A DNA stretch of 41,865 bases, from assembly GCA_945871815.1 (NCBI GenBank), contig CAMBXM010000013.1:1-41865 (forward strand). Reading direction: 5' to 3'. The notes under the pieces were generated by a model that was not told where the DNA came from, did no database searches, and was given only the letters and a program-made list of their open reading frames with translations. The translations under genes were made by a program, and so were the position numbers. Below, piece after piece: positions 34,187-41,865 of this stretch (within the stretch, counting starts at the first letter, position 1; the number at the start of each line of letters is the position of its first letter). Origin of the DNA: Singulisphaera sp. GP187. Lineage in GTDB: Bacteria > Planctomycetota > UBA1135 > UBA2386.

Positions 34187-34921
34187 ATGCCCGACCGCAC
34201 TTCAGCGCCGAAGGATGCCCGCCGCCGTTTGCTGCGTGCGCTGGCGAAGGAACTCGGACACGAGTTCACGGAGCTGGACCACCTTGACCGCGCGTTGACG
34301 CACGCCTCGACCGGCAATGAAGGCAAGCGCAACTACGAGCGCATGGAGTTCCTGGGCGACGCCTTCCTCAACTTCGCCGTCGCCGATGCACTGTTCCAAC
34401 AGGAGCCGGAGATCCCCGAAGGCGAGCTGACCGAGACGCGTTCGCACTTCGTCAGCCGCAAGCCACTCGCGGCCGTAGCCCGCAAGCTCGACCTGGGCAA
34501 CCACCTGATGGTCGGCAAAGGGCTGCGTGCCAGCGAACGCGACGGCGAACGCATCCTTGCCGATCTCGTCGAGGCCGTACTCGGCGCGATCTACCTCGAC
34601 GGCGGCGTGCGCGCCGCGCGCAGCTTCGTCCGGCGTCACATCCTCAGCAACCTCGAAGCGAAAGCCCCCATCGGCAGCGACACTCTCGACAGCAAGACGG
34701 CGTTGTTGCACCATTGCCAACGGCACCAGCTGGGCCAGCCGCGCTACGACCTCGTCGCGACGACCGGACTTCAGCACGAGCAGCAGTTCAAAGTTGTCGC
34801 GCGCGTGCCAGACGATCGCTCTGCCGAGGGCATCGGCCCCAACAAGCGATCGGCCGAGAAGGCCGCAGCTGCACGCCTGTTGCACAAGCTGCGCAATGAC
34901 GACAGCGCCGCCGAGGCCTGA
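34187..34921 (+). CDS. rnc: Ribonuclease III
   Basis: This 244-residue enzyme cuts double-stranded RNA in rRNA and mRNA processing. The signature ERMEFLGDAFLNF (51-63) carries catalytic E54 and D58 and is followed by DLVEAVLGAIYLDGG with D126 and E129, the second half of the metal site. A C-terminal double-stranded RNA-binding domain covers about 170-240 (DSKTALLHHCQRH, GPNKRSAEKAAAARLL). Met53 in place of Leu in the signature is a mild variant. ATG 34187 is preferred; a GTG at 34139 inside a strong hairpin would extend it by 16 residues. It precedes mfd by 18 bases. Confidence 0.93.
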   Translation: MPDRTSAPKDARRRLLRALAKELGHEFTELDHLDRALTHASTGNEGKRNYERMEFLGDAFLNFAVADALFQQEPEIPEGELTETRSHFVSRKPLAAVARKLDLGNHLMVGKGLRASERDGERILADLVEAVLGAIYLDGGVRAARSFVRRHILSNLEAKAPIGSDTLDSKTALLHHCQRHQLGQPRYDLVATTGLQHEQQFKVVARVPDDRSAEGIGPNKRSAEKAAAARLLHKLRNDDSAAEA

Positions 34922-34939
34922 TCCGCGGACGTGGAATCG

Positions 34940-37900
34940 ATGGTCGACCCGATCGATCGGCTGATCGCCGAATTCCGTGCGTTGCCAACCGTGCGCCGTG
35001 TGCATGACGCAATCGAGTTGTGCAGTCAGCGCAAGGTCGGCGGCCTCTGGGGCGGCAGCGCGGCCCTACTGCTCGCCACCGCCCTGAAAGGCCACACCGG
35101 CCGCGTGCTGATCGCAACCGCTGATGACGTGGACAGCTTGCAGCTGCAGGCTGACCTCGCCTGCTTTCGCGTCGAAGCCGCGGTGCTGCCGCGCCAGGAA
35201 ACTGACGACCAAGGCCTGCCGGACGCACAGACGCGGAGCGAACGCCACAAGGCACTTTCGGCGGCAGCGCGACCGCGCTCGACGATGCTCGGCTCGATCG
35301 AGGCGCTGTTGCAGAAGGCCCCTGCTCGCAAAGCGCTGCAGCAGGGTCGCATCGTCTTGCAGAAGGCACAGGAGCTGCAACGGGACTCGCTGCTGCAACT
35401 GGCCGCCGCAGCGGGTTTGCGCGCCGTCCCGCTGGTGTTGGCGCCGGGCGAAGTCAGCGTTCGCGGCGATGTGCTCGACGTGTTTCCGCTCGGCGCCGAT
35501 GCGGCCGTGCGCTTGGAGTTCTTCGATCGCACCGTGGAGTCGATCCGCACGTTCGACCCAGCGACCCAACGCACCGTCGAGGTCCTGGACCGCGTCGAAC
35601 TGCAACTCGGCGGCGTGGCCGATCTCGTCGACGATGCGACGGTGCTGTCGCATCTCGAGCAGCAGAATCTGCTGGTCGTGTTCTACGAGCCGCTGCGGAT
35701 CGAACAGCGGACCTCGCTGTTGGCCAGCTTCGACAGCGGCTTTGGTCGCGGCCTGAACGCGCTCAACGACAGTCTTCGGACCTGCGCGCAGCTATCGCTG
35801 TCGGCGCTGCCCAGTCACGACTTGGACCTCAAGATCCTGTCGGCGGGAAGCGCGGTCGGTTCTGGGGAAGCGGATCCGATCGGGCGCTTGCGTTCCGTGC
35901 GCGGCCTGCAAGGACGCGTGCTGCTCCTGTGCCGCACTGACTCCGAACGGCAACGCCAATTGGAGATCTTCGCGCACAAGCAGATCGACCTCGCACAGGA
36001 ACAAGTCACGGTCCAGCTCGGGACCATCAGCCGCGGCTTCCGCGTTCCCGAGTTGTCGTGCACCGTCCTGTCGAATGTCGAGTTTGCCGGGGTGCCGCAC
36101 CAAGCTCGGGTTCGCGAACGCACCGCAGTGCCGAGCCGCGCGATCCAGAGCTTCTTCGAGCTTGGTCCCGGCGATTACGTCGTGCACGCAGTGCACGGCA
36201 TTGCCCGCTTCCTCGGCATGGAGTTGGTGGAACGTGGCGAGGGCGCCGAGGACCATCTCCGGCTCAGCTTCCACGACGAAGTGACCCTGCTGGTTCCGGC
36301 CAGCAAGATCCACCTCGTCCAGAAGTACGTTGGCTCGCACAGTGGCATCGCGCTCGACAAACTCGGGGGCAAGGGCTTCCAGCGCCGCAAAGAGCAGGTT
36401 CAGGAAGCCCTGTTCGATATGGCGGCGGACCTGCTCGAAGTGCAAGCAGCCCGCGCGCGTGTTCTACGTCCAGCACACCAGCCGGACGCGACCGAGCGCG
36501 ACTTCCAGGACGCCTTTCCCTTCCGCGACACGGCGGACCAAGCGACTGCGTGGCAGGAGATTCGCACCGACCTCGAGAAGCCGATGCCGATGGACCGCCT
36601 GCTGTGCGGCGACGTCGGCTTCGGCAAGACCGAGGTCGCGTTGCGCGCAGTGTTCCGAGTGGCCATGCACGGCCGTCAGGTTGCGGTGCTGGTGCCGACC
36701 ACGATCCTCGCCGAGCAGCACTGGCACACGTTCTCCGATCGCTGCAGACCGTTTGGCATCGAAGTCGAGCTCCTGTCGCGCTACCGCACCAAGAAAGAGC
36801 GCGACGAAGTCCACGACCGCATGCTGCGCGGCCAAGTCGACATCGTGGTCGGCACGCACCAGATCCTTGGTAGCAAGGTGGAGTGGAAGGACCTCGCGCT
36901 CATCGTGGTCGACGAAGAGCAGCGTTTTGGTGTGCGCCAGAAGGAGCGGCTGAAGCAACTGCGTACCGACGTCGACGTGCTGACGCTGTCGGCGACACCG
37001 ATTCCACGCACACTGCACAGTTCGCTGCTCGGGATCCGTGCGATCAGCACGCTCACGACACCGCCACCGGGCCGACAGGATGTCGAGACGCGCGTCGTGT
37101 TCCGCGACGACCATCTGCTGCAGGAAGCGCTGCAGCGCGAACTGGGCCGCGGCGGCCAGGTGTTCTATCTGCACAACAAGATCGCCGACCTGCAGGTCAT
37201 CGCGACGCGCTTGCGCCAACTCGTTCCGCAGGCACGCGTCGCCATCGGCCATGGCCAGATGGACGAGGAAGAAGTGGAGCGGACCGTGCGGGCCTTCGTG
37301 CGCGGCGAGTTCGACATCCTGGTCTCCACCACCATCGTCGAAAACGGCCTCGACCTGCCGCGCGCCAACACGATTCTGATCGACCGCGCGGACCAGTTCG
37401 GATTGGGCGAGTTGCACCAGTTGCGCGGCCGGGTCGGGCGCAGCGACAAGAAGGCATGGTGCTTCCTGATGCTCGACCACGACGCGCCGCCGACCGACGT
37501 GGCGAAGAAGCGACTGAAGGCACTCGAAGAGCTGTCGCAGCTCGGCGCCGGCTTCGCGATCGCGATGAAAGACCTCGAGATCCGCGGTGCTGGCAACCTG
37601 CTCGGACCACAGCAATCGGGCCACATCGCCGCCGTCGGCTACGACATGTACTGCCAACTTCTGCAGCAGGCAGTGCAAGCCCACAAGGACCAGCGCAAGA
37701 CCGCGCACGCGGTCATCGAGGTCGACGTCGACTTGCGACTCCGCGCCTACCTCCCCGACAAGTTCCTGGCTGATCCGCGCGGCCGCCTCGAGTTGCTGCG
37801 CGAGATGGACGCGGCCGTCGACGACGAACACCTCCAAAAGCTGCAGCAAGAGCTGCGCGACCGCTTCGGCGCCCTGCCCGCACCGGTGCAGAATCTGCTG

Positions 37901-38176
37901 GCGACCTTCCGCCTCAAGCACGCGTTGCAGGGCCTCGGCCTGTCGTCGATCCAGTGGGTCGAGGACGACCGCATCGTCGTGCGCCATCCACCCGGGGTGC
38001 CGCTTGGCGGCAGTTGGCTCGATTGCTTCACCGATGTGCGCCCGGTCGAGGCGGGCCGAACACACCTCATGCTGCCGGCGCCGCGAGGCAAGAAGCGTCG
38101 CGGCGAGGATGTCCTCGAGTTCCTGCTCGATGCCTTGTCCGGGCGCGCGCCGGCCCAGAAGATGCGCCGCCGATGA
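34940..38176 (+). CDS. mfd: Transcription-repair coupling factor Mfd
   Basis: This protein of about 1078 residues displaces RNA polymerase stalled at DNA lesions and recruits UvrA. Domains in order: a degenerate UvrB-like N-terminal region (about 1-330), the CarD-like RNA polymerase interaction domain (about 404-465, from FFELGPGDYVVHAVHGI), and the RecG-like translocase with Walker A GDVGFGKT at 557-564, DEEQ box at 658-661, SATPIPRTL, and motif VI HQLRGRVGRS. The C-terminal TRCF domain follows. The length is slightly short of E. coli (1148). The start may be GTG 34931 or ATG 34940. Its stop overlaps the SurA-like gene start by ATGA. Confidence 0.96.
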   Translation: MVDPIDRLIAEFRALPTVRRVHDAIELCSQRKVGGLWGGSAALLLATALKGHTGRVLIATADDVDSLQLQADLACFRVEAAVLPRQETDDQGLPDAQTRSERHKALSAAARPRSTMLGSIEALLQKAPARKALQQGRIVLQKAQELQRDSLLQLAAAAGLRAVPLVLAPGEVSVRGDVLDVFPLGADAAVRLEFFDRTVESIRTFDPATQRTVEVLDRVELQLGGVADLVDDATVLSHLEQQNLLVVFYEPLRIEQRTSLLASFDSGFGRGLNALNDSLRTCAQLSLSALPSHDLDLKILSAGSAVGSGEADPIGRLRSVRGLQGRVLLLCRTDSERQRQLEIFAHKQIDLAQEQVTVQLGTISRGFRVPELSCTVLSNVEFAGVPHQARVRERTAVPSRAIQSFFELGPGDYVVHAVHGIARFLGMELVERGEGAEDHLRLSFHDEVTLLVPASKIHLVQKYVGSHSGIALDKLGGKGFQRRKEQVQEALFDMAADLLEVQAARARVLRPAHQPDATERDFQDAFPFRDTADQATAWQEIRTDLEKPMPMDRLLCGDVGFGKTEVALRAVFRVAMHGRQVAVLVPTTILAEQHWHTFSDRCRPFGIEVELLSRYRTKKERDEVHDRMLRGQVDIVVGTHQILGSKVEWKDLALIVVDEEQRFGVRQKERLKQLRTDVDVLTLSATPIPRTLHSSLLGIRAISTLTTPPPGRQDVETRVVFRDDHLLQEALQRELGRGGQVFYLHNKIADLQVIATRLRQLVPQARVAIGHGQMDEEEVERTVRAFVRGEFDILVSTTIVENGLDLPRANTILIDRADQFGLGELHQLRGRVGRSDKKAWCFLMLDHDAPPTDVAKKRLKALEELSQLGAGFAIAMKDLEIRGAGNLLGPQQSGHIAAVGYDMYCQLLQQAVQAHKDQRKTAHAVIEVDVDLRLRAYLPDKFLADPRGRLELLREMDAAVDDEHLQKLQQELRDRFGALPAPVQNLLATFRLKHALQGLGLSSIQWVEDDRIVVRHPPGVPLGGSWLDCFTDVRPVEAGRTHLMLPAPRGKKRRGEDVLEFLLDALSGRAPAQKMRRR

Positions 38177-39207
38177 TCGGACTGTTCTCCCGCTCGCCAC
38201 TGCTGCTCTGCCTAGCCGCCCCGTTCGCGGCCGCCCAACAGCAGGATCCCCTGGCCGGCGCGGTCCTCATCGACCGCGTGGTTGCGACCGTCAACGATGC
38301 GGTGGTGCTGCAACGCGAAGTGCTGGCGCTGACAGTTGGCCAGATCCGCGTCGCCGAAGCCGAACGCGGTAGCCCCTTGCCGCCCAACGAGCGCCGGCTG
38401 CTGTTCTTGCGCAATCTGGGCAGCAAGATCGACCAGCACGCATTGGCGCAAGCGGCAATCACACTCGGCATCCTGCCGCCGGAGCGCGTCGAGTCGATCT
38501 TTCAGGACCAGTTGCTGGAAGAAGAACGCGAGTTGGTCCGCAAGCTCGGCACCCTGCAGGCCGTGACCGAAGAACAGGCGCGCCAAGGCCGAAACTGGGA
38601 GACGTTTGTTCGCGACCAGCGGGTCAGCAAGATGTCGGACCTGACCAGAGCGATGGCCGTCAACTCCCGGCTCAACAACCAGAGCAACCTGTTCATCACG
38701 CCGCGGATGATGCGGACGTTCTATCGTGAGAATCTCGGCGAGTTCGTGCGCCAGAGCCAAGCGCAACTGGGCTGCGTGGCCTTTGTCGGCGAGGACGCAG
38801 CGGCCAAGGCCAAAGTGGCCGCCGAGGTCTGGAGCAAGGAAGCATTGACCCCAGAGGAACTGGTGAAGCGATTCGAGTCCGACGGGGCAATGGCACCCGA
38901 GGTACTGCTGATCGACGAGAGTTCGCGCAAGACCCGGCGCCAGGACCAGGTGGACTTCGCGATGGCCGGGCCGAAGGACCGAGTATCCGACTTGGTGGTC
39001 GACGAAAGCGGGGTCAGGCTCTGGAAGGTCCTCGAGTTTCAGCCGGCCAAGAAGGACACGTTCGAGGATCCAGACGTGCAGCGGCTGATCCGCGAGTTTC
39101 TGGAGCAGCGAACGATCGAACGTCTGCTCGAGCAGACGAAGAAGCGAGCCAAGGAGCGCACCCAGGTCTGGCAGCCCGCAGATCTACGGACCCCGGGCGT
39201 CCGCTGA
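38173..39207 (+). CDS. SurA-like periplasmic chaperone/PPIase-related protein
   Basis: This 344-residue protein starts with a signal peptide (about 1-21, AAPFAAAQ) and the SurA/PpiC N-terminal pattern IDRVVATVNDAVVLQREV (33-50), followed by a helical SurA_N-like domain. A region around 195-310 takes the place of a parvulin domain (LGCVAFVGEDAA..., DFAMAGPKDRVSDLVV, WKVLEFQPA), but the usual parvulin active-site His/Asp/Cys pattern is weak, so it may be a chaperone without isomerase activity. It would assist outer-membrane protein folding in a Gram-negative envelope. Translation is coupled to mfd by a 4-base overlap, an unusual partner. Confidence 0.75.
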   Translation: MIGLFSRSPLLLCLAAPFAAAQQQDPLAGAVLIDRVVATVNDAVVLQREVLALTVGQIRVAEAERGSPLPPNERRLLFLRNLGSKIDQHALAQAAITLGILPPERVESIFQDQLLEEERELVRKLGTLQAVTEEQARQGRNWETFVRDQRVSKMSDLTRAMAVNSRLNNQSNLFITPRMMRTFYRENLGEFVRQSQAQLGCVAFVGEDAAAKAKVAAEVWSKEALTPEELVKRFESDGAMAPEVLLIDESSRKTRRQDQVDFAMAGPKDRVSDLVVDESGVRLWKVLEFQPAKKDTFEDPDVQRLIREFLEQRTIERLLEQTKKRAKERTQVWQPADLRTPGVR

Positions 39208-39406
39208 GGCGACGGGCCACCGCCAGGGCGATTGGGCAGGCCCGAGGGTGCATCGACAGCGACGGCGCGCTTGCCGACCCCGCGGGTCACTGCTCTACTT
39301 TCCGACCCGCTGAACCCCCCCTCCGCCCGCGCCGTTGCACGGGCAGGATGCGTCGACCGGCTCTCTTCCTACCGGCTTCTACCAGCATCCCAAAAGCGAT
39401 CGTCCC

Positions 39407-40936
39407 ATGGCTCAAATCGACCCAACCAAACTGCACGTCGACTCAAAGGTGCTCCCCATCTGGGAGCAGGAGCCGGCGTCGTTCCAGGAACTGATGGCGG
39501 AGCAGATCCGCCATGCCCCGTGGCTGATCCTCTCGGCCGTGGTGCACGTCGTCGTCCTGCTGCTCGGCTATGTCCTCATGCCCGCCGAATCGAAGGCGGT
39601 CGAGGAGATCAAGGTCGAGATGCAGATGAAGGAAGAAAAGCAGATCGAGGAGCCGCCTCCGCCCCCGCCGCCGGAGCCAGAGAAGGAGGTCACGAAGGAC
39701 GAGGTCGTGATCCAGGACTCGGAAGTTACGGAGGCAGTGACGGACAACCCGACCTTTGATCCGACCAACGACTCGCAATCCAAGGAGTCGGCCTTCGACA
39801 GCAACCAGTGGAACGCGGCGGTCGGCCTCGGCGGTGGCGCCGGTGGCAAGTACGGCGGTCGCGGCGGTGGTCGCGGCGGCATGGGCGGCGGCGGCAAGTC
39901 GAGTGCAGCGGCGATCGAGAGCGGCCTCGAGTGGCTGAAGAACCACCAGGACGAAGACGGCAAGTGGGACTGCGACGGCTTCAACAAGCACGACGAGACT
40001 GGCGAGCAATGCGACGGTCTGGGCAACGGCGTGCACGACGTCGGCGTCACCGGCCTTGCACTGCTAGCATTCCTCGGCGACGGCAGCACGATGCGCGCCG
40101 GTCCCTACAAGGACGTCATCAAGGGCGGCATCAAGTGGCTGCGCGAGCAGCAGGGTGACAACGGCCTGTTCGGCACCAACGCGTCGAACGACTTCCTCTA
40201 CGGCCACGCGATCGCGACCTACGCGATGTGCGAGGCGTACGGCCTGTCGAACTACACGCTGCTGCAGAAGAACGCGCAGCAGGGCATCAACTACCTCGAG
40301 TACCACCGCAACCCGTACGCGGTCTGGCGCTACCAGCCGCGCGACAACGACAACGACACGTCGGTGACCGGCTGGTGCATCATGGCCTACGAGTCGGCCA
40401 AGTACTTCAAGCTGCAAGTCAACGATGGCGCGATCAAGCTCTCGGAGACTTGGCTCGACCAAGTCACCGATGCGAACGGCCGCGCCGGCTACACCAAGGC
40501 CGGCGAGCCGAGTTCGCGCCATGTGGGCGACCACATGACACGCTTCCCGCCGGAGAAGGGCGAGGCGATGACGGCGGTGTCCTTGTTCTGCCGCTTCTTC
40601 ATGGGCCAGGACCCGAAGGAGAAGCCCACCATGAAGCAGGCCGCGGAGCTGCTGAAGATGAGGCCGCCGGTCTACGACACCAAGAGTGGTAGCATCGACT
40701 ACTACTATTGGTACTACGCGACCTATGCGATGTACCAGATGGGCGGCGAGTACTGGAAGAACTGGTCCGCCAAGCTCAACGATGCCATCGTCAAGCCGCA
40801 GCGCAGCGACGGCAACTTCAAGGGCTCGTGGGACCCGATCGACGTCTGGGGCGAAGATGGCGGCCGCGTCTACTCGACCGCAACTCTCGTCCTCACGCTC
40901 GAGGCGTACTACCGCTACAGCAAGCTGGTTCGCTGA
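39407..40936 (+). CDS. TonB-like anchored prenyltransferase/squalene-cyclase-type repeat protein
   Basis: This 509-residue protein has a cytoplasmic N-terminus, one transmembrane helix (about 38-58), a charged then Pro-rich stretch (EEPPPPPPPEPEKEV, about 81-95) and a Gly-rich linker (140-163). From about 165 a helical repeat domain with GLEWLKNHQDEDGKWD-type QW-like motifs follows, repeated as GIKWLREQQGDNGLFG, and continuing to the C-terminus (YSTATLVLTLEAYYRY). The helix-Pro linker resembles TonB; the toroid resembles alpha-2-macroglobulin, cyclase and lyase barrels. No catalytic DxDD or DCTAE motif is obvious, so it is probably a binding rather than a cyclising protein. ATG 39407 gives a good N-terminus. 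The role is unknown. Confidence 0.82.
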   Translation: MAQIDPTKLHVDSKVLPIWEQEPASFQELMAEQIRHAPWLILSAVVHVVVLLLGYVLMPAESKAVEEIKVEMQMKEEKQIEEPPPPPPPEPEKEVTKDEVVIQDSEVTEAVTDNPTFDPTNDSQSKESAFDSNQWNAAVGLGGGAGGKYGGRGGGRGGMGGGGKSSAAAIESGLEWLKNHQDEDGKWDCDGFNKHDETGEQCDGLGNGVHDVGVTGLALLAFLGDGSTMRAGPYKDVIKGGIKWLREQQGDNGLFGTNASNDFLYGHAIATYAMCEAYGLSNYTLLQKNAQQGINYLEYHRNPYAVWRYQPRDNDNDTSVTGWCIMAYESAKYFKLQVNDGAIKLSETWLDQVTDANGRAGYTKAGEPSSRHVGDHMTRFPPEKGEAMTAVSLFCRFFMGQDPKEKPTMKQAAELLKMRPPVYDTKSGSIDYYYWYYATYAMYQMGGEYWKNWSAKLNDAIVKPQRSDGNFKGSWDPIDVWGEDGGRVYSTATLVLTLEAYYRYSKLVR

Positions 40937-40966
40937 ACCCAGCGCACGGGCGCACTGCAGCGCTCG

Positions 40967-41009
40967 AGAACGGGCCCGCTCCGCGACCTGCGCGGAGCGG
41001 GCCCGTTCT
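40967..41009. terminator. Strong 19-bp terminator hairpin
   Basis: Bases 40967-40985 and 40991-41009 are a perfect 19-bp inverted repeat with a 5-base loop (ACCTG), followed by TGCTTTCTGC. It lies 30 bases after the toroid gene stop and between convergent genes, so it is the clearest terminator in the window and may work on both strands. Confidence 0.82.
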
Positions 41010-41167
41010 GCTTTCTGCTGCTTGCTGGCCCGCTGAACCGACGGATCACCCCATCCGCTGGCGCGCTTGCTGGCTCCCGGGCTCGGTGGCCTGCACATGT
41101 GCTGGCGCGCTGACTTGCTGGTCCCAAACGTGGGCGCGCGCCGCAGCCGTCGCGAGCTGCGCCCGCG

Positions 41168-41865
41168 CTACTTGCCGGCCTCGTAGACGACTTTGCCATC
41201 AACGATGGTCAGCAGCACGTTCGCCGTCAGCAGTTCGGCCTCTTGGCAGGTGCGCAGGTCGCGGTCGAACACCGTCAGGTCTGCCCGCTTGCCCGACTCG
41301 ATGGTGCCCAGTTCGGCTTCCGCGAACATCGCGAACGCGGCGTGCTGCGTGAACCCGCGCATCGCGGCTTCGCGATCGAGCTGCTGGTCGGGCCGCAGGG
41401 CTTCGCTGCCGACGGCGGCCTTGGTCGTGACCGCCGCAAAGAGCCCCTTCCGGATGTCGACGCTCTCGACCGGGAAGTCGCTACCGAACGCAACCGGCAG
41501 CCCCAGTTCGTGGAAGGCGCGCCACGCATAGGCTGAAGCGATGCGCTCCTCGCCCAGGCGCGAACGCGCCCACGGCATGTCGGACGTCAGGTGCGTGGGC
41601 TGCATCGACGGCACCACGCCGAGCTCGACGAAGCGCTGGCGATCGACCACCGCGACGACCTGGCAGTGCTCGATGCGCCATCGTGCGTTCTGGCGACCGC
41701 CGGCTGCGAAGGTCGTCGCCGCGAAGACATCGAGGACCTTTCGATTCGCGCCATCGCCGATCGCATGCACGCACAATTGCATGCTGGAGTCGGCACACAA
41801 TTGCGCGACTTCCGCCAACCCGGCCGAAAGCGGCAGGCCGCGATTGCCCGGCTTGTCGGCGTAGG
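41168..41865 (-). CDS. YtcJ-like amidohydrolase (5' end outside window)
   Basis: The frame is open to the window edge, so the N-terminal part is missing and 232 C-terminal codons remain. Visible amidohydrolase_3 blocks are CVHAIGDGANRKVLD (metal-ligand His), RWRIEHCQVV (second His) and FGSDFPVES (catalytic Asp), then the C-terminal beta-sandwich block ELGTIESGKRADLTVFDRD. The remaining N-terminal residues YADKPGNRGLP also match this group. Full-length relatives have about 540 residues and a secretion signal and hydrolyse unknown amides. It is convergent with the toroid gene across a strong terminator. Confidence 0.85.
   Translation of the reverse strand, partial: YADKPGNRGLPLSAGLAEVAQLCADSSMQLCVHAIGDGANRKVLDVFAATTFAAGGRQNARWRIEHCQVVAVVDRQRFVELGVVPSMQPTHLTSDMPWARSRLGEERIASAYAWRAFHELGLPVAFGSDFPVESVDIRKGLFAAVTTKAAVGSEALRPDQQLDREAAMRGFTQHAAFAMFAEAELGTIESGKRADLTVFDRDLRTCQEAELLTANVLLTIVDGKVVYEAGK

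Overview
The window is GC-rich, densely packed bacterial chromosome that looks like core genome rather than a mobile island. The gene content suggests a Planctomycetota-like Gram-negative: a TonB-like protein fused to a prenyltransferase/squalene-cyclase-type helical repeat domain, large type IV pilin-like proteins, a short ECF sigma factor, a FixL-like kinase, a diheme cytochrome c peroxidase and a SurA-like periplasmic protein. This assignment rests on family content only and is tentative.

Layout. 1-970: the 3' part of a methyltransferase gene and two minus-strand tRNA genes, Arg(CCT) and Gly(GCC). 1.2-7.5 kb: acyl-CoA synthetase, ThiD, a DHH phosphoesterase, a xylose-isomerase-like TIM barrel protein, a secreted coiled-coil protein and an ECF sigma factor. 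7.6-11.8 kb: a coupled Ppx/GppA - CYTH/CHAD pair (polyphosphate), then an Hsp20 gene behind a sigma-54-type promoter, then D-aminoacyl-tRNA deacylase. 11.8-16.4 kb: a TPR-metallopeptidase and a two-component cluster: a LuxR-type response regulator overlapping a receiver-kinase fusion, and a divergent FixL-like PAS kinase that keeps the residues used for heme binding and O2 sensing. 16.7-23.9 kb: three pilin-like genes, one of 1190 residues, in convergent orientation around a decayed IS630-type transposase. 24.0-31.7 kb: a heterodimeric ABC exporter with one degenerate ATPase site, a lipoprotein aspartic protease, an MFS exporter, a diheme peroxidase and a Maf-type nucleotide pyrophosphatase. 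31.8-39.2 kb: a half-size GDT1-type transporter, TypA, then an RNase III - Mfd - SurA-like series, with Mfd and SurA overlapping by 4 bases. 39.4-41.9 kb: the TonB-like/helical-toroid fusion, a very strong terminator, and a truncated YtcJ-like amidohydrolase.

How the parts fit. Several adjacent genes are coupled by 4-base stop/start overlaps (ppx with CYTH/CHAD, the two-component pair, the two ABC subunits, mfd with the SurA-like gene), which points to real operons. The most notable non-coding elements are the sigma-54-type promoter with upstream palindromes before hsp20, a perfect 10-bp hairpin carrying a Shine-Dalgarno-like core before rnc, an inverted repeat between the divergent sigma factor and ppx genes, and a hairpin that includes the CCA end of tRNA-Gly. 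I saw no CRISPR array, no intact mobile element and no obvious anti-phage cluster. The best candidates for undescribed biology are the giant pseudopilin locus, the TonB-like toroid protein and the putative oxygen-sensing phosphorelay.
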